The position numbers were made by a program, and so were the translations under genes. Under the pieces are notes generated by a model. That model was not told the DNA's origin and searched no databases. It was given only the letters and a program-made list of their open reading frames with translations. From Boesenbergia rotunda (lineage: Eukaryota; Streptophyta; Magnoliopsida; Zingiberales; Zingiberaceae): 64,000 nucleotides of DNA. The stretch lies in assembly GCA_024364735.1 (NCBI GenBank), contig JAGFNQ010005204.1, forward strand, positions 1 to 64,000. Reading direction: 5' to 3'. Below are positions 1-12,104 of this stretch, one piece after another (position 1 is the stretch's first letter; each line of letters opens with the position of its first letter).

Positions 1-1248
1 TATCTGAAATGATAGTTTTGGGAATGCCGTGCAATCTGATGATTTCCTTAGCATATAATTGGGCCAGTTGCTCAATCGAATATGTCATCTTGATTGCTAG
101 AAAATGAGCTGACTTCGTCAATCTGTCGACGATAACCCATATAGCGTCGTATCCATTCGTAGTTCTGGGAAGACCTGAGATGAAATCCATCGAAATGTCT
201 TCCCATTTCCATTCTGGTATTTGGATTGGTTGCAGAACTCCTCCAGGCCTCTGATGTTCTGCTTTGACTTGCTGGCATACCAGGCAAGTACTGACATGCT
301 GGGCTACATTCCTCTTCATGCCGGACCACCAAAACTTCGTTTTCAGATCTCGGTACATCTTGGTGGATCCCGGATGCATAGAATAGGGGGTTCCGTGAGC
401 TTCTTCCAAAATCTGCTTTCGCAGTTCCGGATCATTTGGGATACAGAGTCGTTCCTGAAGGTATAGTACCCCATTGTCGGTGATATGGAAACCCTCACTT
501 TTGCCTTCATGAATTCCTTGCTTAATCTTCTGAAGGCTGGGATCACCGTTTTGCTTCTCCAGTATGTCGTCGAATAATGCTGGCATAATTGCCAGGGCCG
601 AAAGTCGTCCGGAAATGACCTCGATCCCGTAGCTCGAAATTTCCTTTGCCAATGGTCGGGACAGTACGGATAAGGACATCAAGGTAGCACTGGACTTTCT
701 GCTGAGGGCATCAGCCACCTTGTTTGCCTTGCCCGGGTGGTAGAAGATCTCGCAATCATAATCCTTCACGAGTTCTAGCCATCGGCGTTGGCGCATATTA
801 AGATCTTTCTGAGTGAAGAAATATTGCAAACTCTGGTGGTCTGTATAGATCTTACACTGTGCTCCATATAGATAGTGTCTCCATATTTTCAGAGCAAAGA
901 CCACGGCTGCCAATTCTAAGTCATGAGTGGGATAGTTCCTTTCATGTTCCCTTAGTTGCCTAGAGGCATAAGCAATAACTTTACCACTCTGCATTAGTAC
1001 GGCTCCAAGTCCCAATTTGGAGGCATCGCTGTTACATATCGAATCCCTTGTCTTCGTCTGGAAGAGTCAAGATTGGAGCACTTGTAAGTCTCCTTTTTAG
1101 CTCCAAGAAACTCTTTTCGCACTCTTCGGTCCATGCATATTTCTCGTCCTTCTTGGTGAGAACTGTCATTGGTGCGGCGATCCTAGAGAAGTCTTCTACG
1201 AATTTCCGGTAATATCCCGCTAATCCGAGAAAGCTTCTGACCTCGCTA
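1..1248 (-). pseudogene. Element B pol fragment: RT end, RNase H, start of integrase
   Basis: Read on minus from 1248, the translation gives the end of reverse transcriptase (SFLGLAGYYRKFVEDF), then RNase H with DASKLGLGA, YTDHQSLQY and the KVADALSRK end. The integrase zinc finger follows as H-x3-H then C-x2-C (AHGTPYSMH near 415-435, CLVCQ near 280), and the start of the catalytic core (DFISGLPRT, VDRLTKSAHF) at about 90-200. The frame is broken near 1031-1034, where one extra base precedes the RNase H aspartate motif. The upstream side stops abruptly at about 1248, where unrelated sequence begins. This is a dead remnant of the enzyme that copies and inserts the element. Confidence 0.85.
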
Positions 1249-1923
1249 GCATTAGATCATCTATTATTTCTTTCATACTCATATTCATGTAATTGTAACA
1301 TTCTTTATTATTGATAGGGTTCTGTCCTATGTTCCCATTAACAAGGTATTTCTTTTCATCAAATCCTATAAGGTAAGCCCTTTTTATTTCTTTATTGGTT
1401 CGTACATCGTACAATATTACTTAACGAACTAGAGGGGCTAACATTATTCCCATAATAAGGAATATCATGGCAAGATTTGTCTCCCTCTCGTTCATCCCAG
1501 GGTTCTGGAGTTTCAGGATCTTCTACGGATTCTACTGGTTCTTCTTCCAGTATATCCAGATCCTCCTCGTCTATCACGGGGTCCTCCTCCCACATATCGG
1601 GGTCTTCCTCGATCATGTCGGGGTCCTCCTCGATGTTCCCGATTTCTTCGGGATCTTCTTCGTATTCTTCCATCATTTCCTACTCATATATATTTATCTT
1701 AAATCATTTCTTCTTAACACATGCAAGGTATTCTCCTAGTGTTAACCAAGGAAAGAATCATGCTTCCATATATCATAATCCATACATGCATGTCTAGAAT
1801 CATATTTGCATAACTCATAAACCATAAACATAAAATAAGCAAGTATGAAATTTCTTACTTGGAAGCGGCAGGATGCAGGCTTGATGTGTGTGCGGTGAGA
1901 TGGTAACCGCTCTGATACCAAAC
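1249..1923 (-). other. Element B leader with an acidic EEDPD-repeat reading frame
   Basis: Between the LTR and the broken pol lies 675 bp. On minus, 1676-1392 encodes about 94 residues dominated by repeats of the type EEDPDM/EEDPVI. I do not recognise it. It could be the acidic N-terminal tail of gag or a chance frame in a repeat. The stretch 1249-1391 shows no similarity I recognise and marks the internal deletion. Confidence 0.4.
1909..1920 (-). other. Primer-binding site of element B
   Basis: The minus strand reads TGGTATCAGAGC, the usual plant PBS complementary to the 3' end of initiator-Met tRNA. It lies three bases inside the LTR end and fixes the element's orientation. Confidence 0.85.
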
Positions 1924-4273
1924 TGTAACGCCCGTGTTTTTTTTTTTTTTTTTTTTTTCAGAGTAGTGCGTTACTTATATTCTTCTTCCTATCCTTACTA
2001 TTCCTACTTGGTCTAACTTATAGTACATGGCAGCGGAAACATCATGACACAAGGAATAGTAGGTATATAAAACATTAACCTTTCTTAATATTCGTGTCTT
2101 AACATATTCGACTAAGTGACCAGTCAAGTTATAACATGCTTTCTTATTCATGATAATCTATCGACGGCCAAGTCACCATCACACACATCCAAGCCTCCTG
2201 CAGCTTCCCTTCTTTTAGTACGATCTGGGTTGATCTGTAACATAAGCAAACATCCTATAAGTATACACTTAGTAAGTCTCTTTCCTACTCGCTAAATCCG
2301 TACATCATAGCAAATCATACAACATAACATTCATGGCATATCATTCATATAGCTCATATCATGCAGGGTATCACATTCATACATATTAACATATAGCATA
2401 GCATGAATTTCTTAGGCATACATACTTATCTTGCATAGCATGGCATGGACACAAACATGGTCATGAAATGAACATATCATCAGCATATAAATCTTCTTAA
2501 CTTGAACTTTCTTAACATGACATTCTTAAGTGCATAATATGAATGAATGCATGAGTGGAATGCACAAGACATAAGGATGCTCTTTTGGAAAACTTAATAC
2601 ATAATACTTAAAAATACATTCTTGCTTGTGGGATCCCTGGCTTGTACCCTTGTATTTGCGCGCATACCCTAGTAGGATGCGAGGTAGCTAATCCCGACCT
2701 ACAGGGCCCTCTTGCTAGGCTTACTCTCGTTCAGCCTAGGGACAGCTGCGGTAGTCCGGAACCGTGGATCCCTTTCGGGATCCGGTACTTGCCATTCTTT
2801 AAAATAAAATACTTACATGCATTCTTTTCTTTCTTTCTTGATGAATATTCTATAGACGTTCAGTCATTCTTCTTTTCTTTCCTTTCTTTCTTTCTTATTG
2901 AACGTACTATAGGTATTCACATATTCTTTCTTTCTTTCATAAAGAATGCAGACATTTCATTTATTCATAATCATGAATCCATACATAATCTTTCCTACTT
3001 TCATAAGGAATGCATAGTATACAACATATATAGTATGGCATTCATACAACATGGAGGTAAAGTTTATTCATTCATAAGCATGATTCCGTAACATGACTTT
3101 TCCTACTTTCATAAGGAATCCATAGCATACAACATATATAGCATAGCATTCATACAACATGGAGGTAAAACACACATAGCATGAGAAACCTTTCTTCATT
3201 TCTGTGGTTCATAACTTGTACTTACACCTGATCTGTAGCCCGATCGGTCTGGTGATCGATCAGGGCAACTACAGAAAGTTTCATCGACCTGTACACTCAC
3301 CTGATCGGGTCCCCAGACCGATCAAGGTGTAGTTTGATCGGTCTGTGATCGATCAGGGTATACATGGATGGGCACACAGAAGGTTCTGTACGCTCCCCTG
3401 ATCGGTCTCCAGACCGATCAGGGCATGGCCTGATCGGTCTCGGTGACCGATCAGGATGCCCTCTGACCGATCAGGTACTCCCTGATCGGTCTGTGTAGCC
3501 TGAATCGTAAAGCACAGTAACATTGTAACCTTTTCCATGAACACAGAATATTTACGAACAATCATGATAACATCTACGAACAGAACATTTACGAACACTC
3601 GTAACGATTATGTTACAGGCGAGGAGACTTACTTCTTACGCTTAAGTTCCAAGGAGTGTTTGGCTTTTGGAGAAGAAAGCTCTTCCTCTCGTTCTGCTCC
3701 TTCCTTCTTTCTTTCCTGACTTCTCAAAGAACTGGGTTCTTAGGGTTCTGAAGGAAACCCTAAGTTTTGGTGGAAGGGAATCGAAAGTCTCGTTCCTTGC
3801 CGAAAAAACTCCCTTCGTCACTTCTCCTATTCTTTTATAGCGAACGAAGAGGCATGCGTCTCTCCGTTGGTGACTCTTCATCTTCATGAGTCTCTTCCCC
3901 TAATTTCCCCTTAACTAGCATTTCCCTTCTCCTTTTCTCAGCACTCCCCTGCTGGGTGAATTGGTTACATGGGCATACTTAAGGTTTGGTTCTTCATGAG
4001 GTTCAAGGTTCGATCCTTGGCACCCCCCTTTTTGCTTCATTTTCCTTTTTATTTTATTTCTTTCCTTAAGCCCACATAACCAATGCCTGTCTAGGGATGC
4101 TCATATTCACACATTTCATTCATAATATCAAAATGATATTAAATCTCATTTTATTATATTTTATGAATATAATCGTACTTTTACATAAAGGTACTTCGTA
4201 TTCTTTTATTTATAAATTTGGGCATGTTCCCCTTCTTACATTATCTTTCTTGAGGAAAATTCGGGGCGTTACA
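1924..4273 (-). repeat. Element B 5' LTR (about 2,350 bp)
   Basis: The ends are perfect short inverted repeats, TGTAACGCCC at 1924 and GGGCGTTACA ending at 4273, with the PBS next to the inner end. Inside are a poly-T run (1938-1959), AT-rich sequence and a block of GATCGGTC palindromes (3230-3500). The partner LTR is outside the window, so the length rests on one copy. Confidence 0.75.
3230..3500. repeat. GATCGGTC palindrome array in a gypsy LTR
   Basis: About six imperfect palindromes of the form TGATCGGTC-spacer-GACCGATCA occur in 270 bp. They resemble those in the LTRs of element A (4735-4965, 17505-17752, 43415-44005), although A is a copia element. Confidence 0.85.
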
Positions 4274-4981
4274 TTAGGTGTGGAAAATCCTAGCTTGGAG
4301 GGTTAGGTGTGGTGAAATCCTAACCTGGAGGGTTAGGTGTGGAAAATCCTAGCTTGGAGGGCAAGGTGTGGAGAAATCCTAACCTGGAGGGTTAGGTGTG
4401 AGAAATCCTAGCTTGAAGGGCTAGGTGTGGAGAAATCCTAACCTGGAGGGTTAGGTGTGAAAAATCCTAGCTTCGAAAGCTAGGTGTGGGAAAATCCTAA
4501 CTTGGAGGGTTGGGTGAAAAGTCCTAGCTTGGAGGGCTAGGTGAAAAGTCCTAACTTGGAGGGTTAGGTGAAAAATCCCAACTTGAGGGATAGGTGAAAA
4601 GTCCTAGCTTGGAGGGCTAGGTGGATGAAATCCTGACTTGGAGGGCCAGGTCCTAGCTTGGAGGGCTAGGTTGGATGAAATCCTGGCTTGGAGGGTCAAG
4701 TTCCTAGCTTGGAGGCCTAGGTTGGAGTCCCTGGATCGGTCTGGTGACCGATCAGGGAAGTTGGCACGCTGCTCCTTCGTGGATCGGTCTGGTTACCGAT
4801 CCAGCGATGACTGATCGGTCTGGTGACCGATCAGGGAGCACACAGTGAGGTTGGGAACCTACTGCTCGGCTCCTGATCGGTCTGGTGACCGATCAGGGAG
4901 CTCACAGTGAGTTGAGTTCCCCTGCAGCTCTGCTCCGGATCGGTCCGGTGACCGATCAGGGACCGTCCAGTAGGTTTTGGG
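4274..4981 (+). repeat. Element A 5' LTR, left portion (tandem hairpins plus palindromes)
   Basis: 4274-4720 is a tandem array of about 27-35 bp units alternating CCTAACctggaggGTTAGG and CCTAGCttggaggGCTAGG. 4735-4965 holds GATCGGTCTGGTGACCGATC palindromes. Both blocks reappear in the same order in the 3' LTR (42988-44005). The left end is cut by element B. The right end is element C's target site, ttggg at 4977-4981. Confidence 0.85.
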
Positions 4982-5494
4982 TGTTGGGACCGGGTGCATG
5001 TTGACATGGATGCGGGTTCGTAATTTTAAATTTAATTACGTGCAGCGGAAGGTTTAGCATAAATAATTTCATAAATTATTTAACCACACATCTAAGCATG
5101 CAACCTTATATTGTGTAGACATGATCATACATTAAAATTTTGCAGAAAGTAAACTAATTTACTTAATACCTCGCGTAACTCGAAGGAAGGGACGAGATCC
5201 AACCGTAAGCGTCCCTTGGAAGCTCCGCCTCTATTCACGTCCACGCCGAGTTTTCTTCGGGATGACTTTGCAAAGCCACGAGTTTCGTGCCGACAAGAAC
5301 TACTAGATTCTCCAAAGGCACGACAAGAATACCAAGAGAGAGAGGGGAAGACTAACCATCAAACGAAGAACGGAATCAAGATTCCGGGAGGAAGGAAGGA
5401 GTTGCGCCCGCTTCATCTTCTTCTTCGGCAGCTGCTTGGTGGTGGCTGAAGCTCACGGCAAAGGGGAGGGCCTCTAGGGCCGGCGGCACTAGAG

Positions 5495-5539
<45 letters not shown>

Positions 5540-7233
5540 CTTCTTCCTTGATCTCTTAGATTAATCTCCAAGCCTTGCCTTGATTCCTTTATATAGTAGT
5601 CTCTCAATCGCCAAGTCTCCTTTTTATGGAATAAATTTTCATAAGAAATTTATCATATAAATTTTACTATGAATTATTCCATCATGCCAAGTTTTTATTA
5701 TAATTTAATTTATAATAAAAACAACCATGTCTCCCTTTTTATTACGGAAAGAAATTTCTTTATATAAATTTCTTTTATATAAATTTCTTTATATATAAAT
5801 TTCTTTATCATGGTAAATCTATCCATTATTGATTTTATAAAATAAAATAAACCAATCCAAGGTTTATTTTAATTTCCATGAAAATAAATCTCTTTATATA
5901 AATTTCTTTATATAAATTTCTTTATCCATAATTTTATAAAACAAACCTCGCGCGGTTTATTTTATAATTTGAACCAAAAATTCGGTTATCCTCCTTTTAA
6001 TTTGGCCGGCCAAACAAAGACGGTGGGGACCCTCTTTGGCCGGCCAAACCCAAGCCACGACCTCACGAATTAAACTCATTTAATTCGTTCAATAAGTCTT
6101 CAAAAGACTTAGTCATTTTATGCTTCCGATGCGTCTCTAAAAAATTCAGATTCGACTTATCTCTCTTGATCGGAAAATCCAATTTTCAACTCGTTTTAAA
6201 TCCCTCGGATTACTCGTTGTGCGTGTGACTAAATAGGCTTTCGATTTATGTTGGCCGTCTATAATTAACCAATTATAGAACGATCATGAGTGGCACCTAG
6301 TAGTACATCATGATCCCCAATTAATCGAAAGATCAACGGTTGACCTCAGAAATAATTCTGAAACCCTTCAGCAGCTTTAATGAATCGTGCCTCATTCCCT
6401 TCACCATCTTATACCCACTTGGTTCAGGACACGGTCTATGTGTGTCAGTCCCCACTAGGCTGACTACGTCACACCTAGCCCAAGTAATGTCTTTCTCGTC
6501 CAACGGATTCTAATTACTCTCATGTTTCTTAGAGATTCGTACTCGGAACATGTTATGCTCTGGCCAGAGGCTTCGAGTAACAATCCGACGATTGGCCTTG
6601 GGTATACATCTCCTCGCAAGGAGTGGTGAATCCTTTGTAGGTTGTTCAAACATCTTCGGTCACTTCGGCTTATACCCAACCATCCTGGGTCCACACCTCC
6701 TTAGAGATGCTTGCTTAAGATGTCAAAGTATAAGTCTCCATGACCAAGATGACTTGAACACCGCAAGTCAAAGGAACATCGCACTTAAGCTGCAGTAAGA
6801 ACTTTCATTGACATATCCATATGTAGATTACCATATGAAGTTATACAGCTAGACACTCCAATGAACTAGTTCCCTTAACTAGCATTCATGTTTATCTCCG
6901 GACATCCCAATGTCACCAGCCAGTGAGAATCAGCTGATTAGATAATAACCCATGCTAGTCTCAACAGAATTGATAGTGTTCGTATCTGTCAATTCATCGA
7001 CTAGGGACAATTTCAATACTTCACAATTGCACATGTAGAGATAATCACTAGTTGTGAATTCATCACAAATTCTCTCATGCTGTGAATTGTATTGCGGACA
7101 TTCAGTAAATGAGTTTAAGATCTCAATCAAATACATTAACATGTATACTCAAATAGTGAATATTCATTTATTAAAGTAAATGATTGCAATCATAAGGCGA
7201 TTGCCTTAGGACACTTCTCTCATATTACTAACA
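4982..7233 (-). repeat. Element C 3' LTR
   Basis: It begins TGTTGGGACC on + and ends TACTAACA, and matches 15237-17488 closely. It contains a (GA)n microsatellite near 5498-5537, longer than in the other LTR. A TATA box on minus (TATATAAAGG, near 5585-5594) places the promoter. The polypurine tract on minus (AAGTGGGAGTT) abuts it at 7234-7244. Confidence 0.93.
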
Positions 7234-7247
7234 AACTCCCACTTGGC

Positions 7248-9802
7248 CTAATGCCAATCGCTACGGTATCCAATACCACAGTTTCTAACATGACCCTCAA
7301 ACTTACTTTGAGGCAAGACCTTAGTTAAAGGATCTGCTAAATTCCTTTCAGTGGGAATTTTCTCAATTTGTATATCATTCCTACTTATGATATCTCTGAT
7401 CAGATGATAGCGGCGAAGCATGTGTTTGGATCGCTGATGAGACCTTGGTTCCTTTGCTTGTGCAATAGCTCTATTGTTGTCGCAGTAAACCGATATTGCT
7501 TCATCAATGGTTGGAACCACACCAAGTTCTGAGACAAACTTCTTGATCCAAACTGCTTCTTTTGCTGCTTCCGAAGCCGCAATATATTCTGCTTCCGTGG
7601 TAGAATCCGCTATGGTGTCTTGTTTGGAACTCTTCCAACTTATTGCGCCTCCATTCAAAGTAAATATGTATCCAGACTGAGATTTGGAGTCATCCTTATC
7701 TGTCTGGAAACTGGCATATGTATACCCACGTATTACCATATCTCATTCTCCATATATTAGGAACACATCCTTAGTTCTTCTTAAGTACTTAAGGATTGTC
7801 TTTACAGCTGCCCAATGATCCATTCCTGGATCAGACTGGTATCTGCTCGTGACACTCAGAGCATACGATACATCGGGCCTAGTACATAACATAGCATACA
7901 TGATAGATCCTATCGCGGATGCATAAGGAATCTTATTCATGCAAATCCTCTCGTCTTCTGTGCGCGGACACATAGACTTTGAAAGGTTGATCCCATGCCT
8001 GATGGGAAGGTAACCTTTCTTGGATTTCGACATGCTAAACCTTTTTAGCACTCGGTCTATATATGTAGACTGCAAATGACCAAGCAACCGTTTTGATCTA
8101 TCTCTATATATTCTAATCCCAAGGATATAGGTTGCTTCTCCCAGGTCTTTCATGGAGAAAGTTTTGGACAACCAAATTTTAACTGATTGTAAGACTGATA
8201 TATCGTTTCCTATAAGCAATATGTCATCGACATATAGCACTAGGAATACGACTGCACTCCCACTAACCTTCTGGTACACACAGGGTTCGTCAGGATTTTG
8301 TGAGAAATCAAACTCTTTGATTGTCTCATCAAAACGGATGTTCCAGCTCCTGGATGCTTGCTTCAGTCCATATATGGATCGTCGAAGCTTGCATATTTTG
8401 GTTTTATCAACCGATGTGAAACCTTCAGGTTGTATCATGTATACATCCTCAAGCAGGTTTCCATTAAGGAATGTTATTTTCACATCCATTTGCCATATCT
8501 CATAATCATAATGAGCTGCTATGGCCAGGAGCATTCGAATGGATTTAAGCATAGCTACTGGCGAATAGGTTTCGTCATAATCAATTCCTTGTTTCTGACG
8601 ATATCCTTTTGCCACTAATCTAGCCTTAAAGGTAACAATATTACCTTCCATGTCGGTTTTCTTCTTGAAAACCCACTTGCACCCTATGGGCTTAATCCCT
8701 TCAGGTGGGTTAACCAAGTCTCATACTTGATTTTCGTACATGGAATCCATTTCCGACTTCATGGCTTCAAGCCATTTGTCCCTTTCTGAACTTTTAAGAA
8801 CATCACCATAACTGATAGGTTCGTCATCGCTAATGAGTAACACGTCGTTCGATTCACTTACGAGAAATCCGTATCTCTCTGGAATATTACGTGTCCTATC
8901 AGATCTACGAAGTAGTAGTGTTGTTTTAGGTTCAACTGATAGCTCATCATTATGAGTTATTGGTTGTGGGTCTAGACTAGGTGTCTCTGTAATGTTTATT
9001 GGAGTTTCTTGAACTTCTTCAAGTTCAATACTACTCCCACTATTTTCTTGTAAAAGAAATTCTTTTTCCAGAAATACAGCATGCCTTGAAACAAACACCT
9101 TTTGTTCCAAGGGATGATAGAATTGGTAACTCTTTGTTTCCTTAGGGTATCCAATAAATAGACATTTATCAGACTTAGCATCCAATTTGTCTGATATAGC
9201 CCGCTTCACATAAGCAGGACAACCCCATATCTTAAGGTGAGTTAAGTGAGGTTTCTTACTATTCCATGTCTCATATGGAGTAGTAGAGACTACCTTGGTC
9301 AGGACTCTGTTTAGCAAGTAAACAGCTGTCTTAAGCGCATAGCCCCAAAAGGATTTTGGAAGAGTTGCATGATTCATCATAGATCTAACCATGTCCATCA
9401 AGGTTCGGTTACGCCTCTCAGATACACCATTATGCTGTGGTGTATACGGCAGAGTCCATTGAGACAATATCCCATTGTCCCTAAGATAATCTTGAAACTC
9501 TTGACTTAAGTATTCATCACCCCGATCGGATCGAAGTATCTTAATACTTTTGCCAAGCTGTTTCTCTACTTCATTTTTGAACTCTTTGAATTTCTCAAAA
9601 GCTTTAGATTTGTGTTTCATCAAGAACACATACCCGAATCGTGAGTGATCATCGATAAAGGTAATGATGTAGCTATAGCCTCCTTGTGCAAGAGTTGACA
9701 TTGGTCCACATACATCAGTATGTATTAGACCAAGCAATTCTCCCACTGGTTTACCTTTTCCGGAAGTAATTTGGTCATCTTGCCTTTTAAGCATGATTCG
9801 CA
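7248..9802 (-). pseudogene. Element C pol: integrase, reverse transcriptase, RNase H
   Basis: One minus-strand frame runs from the integrase (CESCLKGKMT at 9802, HTDVCGPMS, FIDDHSRFGYV, LRSDRGDEY, PQHNGVSERRNRT) through reverse transcriptase (PIGCKWVFKKK, QMDVKTFLNG-type region, LYVDDILLIGND) to RNase H (STTEAEYIAASEA, ADPLTK), ending at a stop at 7248. Two in-frame stops interrupt it: 8718-8720 (TGA just before the RT, likely from TGG) and 7740-7742 (TGA before RNase H). Otherwise the frame is clean, so it decayed recently. The order IN-RT-RH is diagnostic of Ty1/copia. The stop lies directly before the polypurine tract. Confidence 0.92.
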
Positions 9803-9807
9803 TGTAT

Positions 9808-12099
9808 TGTTAGTGATATGAGAGAAGTGTCCTAAGGCAATCGCCTTATGATTGTAAACATTTATTTTAATAAATGATAATTCACTATTTGAGTATACAT
9901 GTTTGTATTTGATTGGGATCTTAAACTCATATACTGAATGTCCGCCATACAATTCACAGCATAAGAGAATTTGTGATGGGATCGCAACTAGTGATTATCT
10001 CTAAATGTGCAAATGTGAATTGTTGGAAATATCTCTAGTCGATGAATTGATAAATACGGACACTATCAATTCTGTTGAGACTAGCATGGGTTATTCTCTA
10101 TTCAGCTGATTCTCACTGGCTGGTGACATTGGGATGTCCGGAGATAAACATGGATGTTAGTTAAGGGAACTAGTTCATTGGAGTGACTAGCTGTAAGACT
10201 TCATATGGGAATCTACATGTAGATATGTCAATGAAGATCTTACTGCGGCTTAAGTGCGATGTTCCTTTGACTTGCGGTGTTCAAGTCACCTTGGTCATGG
10301 AGACTTATACTTTGACATCTTAAGCAAGCATCTCCAAGGAGGTGTGGACCCAGGATGATCGGGTATAAGCCGAAGTGCTCGAAGATGTTTGAACAGTCTA
10401 CAAAGGATTCACCACTCCTTGCGAGGAGATGTATACCCAGGCCTATCGTCGGATTGTTACTCAAAGCCTCTGGCCAGAGCATATCATGTTAAGAGTGCGA
10501 GTCTCTTAAATACATGAGAGTAATTAGAAATCCAAAGGACGAGAAAGACACTACTTGGGCTAGGTGTGACGTAGTCAGCCTAGTGGGGACTGACACCATT
10601 GACCGTGTCCTGAACCAAGTGGGTATAAGGTGGTGAAGGGAATGGGGCACTATTCATTAGAGCTGCTGAAGGGTTTCAGAATAATTTCTTCTGAGGTCAA
10701 ACCGTTGATCTTTCGATTAATTGGGGATCATGATGTACTACTAGGTGCCACTCATGATCGTTCTATAATTAGTTGATTATAGACGGCCAACATAAATCGA
10801 AAGCCTATTTAGTCACACGCACTACGAGTAATCCGAGGGATTTAAAACGAGTTGAAAATTGGATTTTCCGATCAAGAGAAATAAGTCGAATCTGAGTTAA
10901 TCAGAGGCGCAATGGAAGCTAAAAATGGCTAAGTCTTTTGAAGGCTTTTTGGGCGAATTAAATGAGTTTAATTCGCGGCGGTTCGGGTTGGTTTTGGCCG
11001 ACCAAAGAGGGTGTTAACCCCCCTTTGGTGGCCGACCAATAAAGAGGAGAAAACCAATTAATTTTGGTTTAATTAATAAAATGAATCTAGTGCGATTTAT
11101 TTTATAAATTATGGATAAATAAATTTGTATAAAGAAATTTATATAAATAAAATTTATAGAAATTTATTCTTTTATGGAAGATTAAAATAATCCATGAATT
11201 GGTTTATTTTAATAAAATCAATTATGAATTGATTTTTCCATAATAAGAAAGTTTATAAATTTCTTATAAAAATTTATTCCATAATTTAAAGAGAAGAAGA
11301 ATTAGTTTTATTATAAATTGGTTTATAATAAAGACTCGGTTTAAACGGAATAATTAATAAGAAAATTTATAAGATAAATTTCTTATAACTAATTCCGTTA
11401 ATTCCGTTAATTCGGTTTAGAGGGAGACTTAGCAAAGGAGTTGCTACTATATAAAGGAACCAAAGGCTAGCCCTTATTCCAATCAATTAATCAAGAGATT
11501 AATTATTCTCTCCCTCTCTCTCTTAATCTCTCCTCTCCTCCTTCTCCCTCTCTTCCCTTAGGGTCGGCGCCCACCCTAGCTCCCCTAGGGCCGGCGCCCA
11601 ACCTACATCCAAGGTGGTGGAAGCCGTGAGCTTCAAGAAGAAGAAGGAGAACCCGAACACGAAGAAGAAGAAGCAGATGGCGACTCCTCTCTTCTTGGAA
11701 TTCGATTCCGTTACTTCGTTGGTTAGTTTCCTATCTTACCTCTCTTGTTCATCTAGTTGTGCCTTCCGAGAATCTAGTAGTTCTCGTCGGCACGAAACTC
11801 GTGACTTTGCGAAGTCATCCCGAAGAGAACTCGGCGTGGACGCGAATAGAGGCGGAGCTTCCAAGGGACGCTACGGTTGGATCTCGTCCCTTACTTCGAG
11901 TTACGAGAGGTACTTGGTAAATTTGTTTACTTTTCCGCAAAGTTTTATTTTATGATTATGTCAACACAATGTAAGGTTGCATGCTAGATACGAAGTTAAA
12001 ATAATTTAGGAAATTATTTTATGCAAACTCTTCCGCTGCACGTAAAAATTTTGAATTTTACGAACTCGTATCCTTGTCGACATGCACCCGGTCCCAACA
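9808..12099 (+). mobile_element. Element D: solo LTR of the element C family, inverted
   Basis: This 2,292-bp block is the reverse complement of element C's LTRs. It starts TGTTAGTGATATGAG, ends GGTCCCAACA, and shares the TATATAAAGG box at 11448-11457 and the surrounding leader. No internal region is present. A 5-bp duplication, tgtat, flanks it exactly (9803-9807 and 12100-12104), as expected for insertion followed by LTR-LTR recombination. It lies inside the codons of the integrase zinc finger of element C. Divergence from the C LTRs indicates a different, related source copy. Confidence 0.93.
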
Positions 12100-12104
12100 T
12101 GTAT

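Larger units (their letters stand above)
1..4273 (-). mobile_element. Element B: Ty3/gypsy LTR retrotransposon, partial, runs off the left edge
   Basis: On the minus strand the order is LTR (4273 down to 1924), a primer-binding site, a short leader, then a pol fragment that continues past position 1. The pol fragment has the Ty3/gypsy order, with RNase H before integrase. The piece between leader and pol (gag, protease, most of reverse transcriptase) is missing, so this copy has a large internal deletion. It sits in the tandem-hairpin array of element A's 5' LTR, because array sequence starts directly at 4274. The other target-site copy and second LTR would lie left of the window. The chromovirus (Tekay/Del-like) lineage is a guess from the long LTR with TGTAACGCCC ends. 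Confidence 0.85.
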
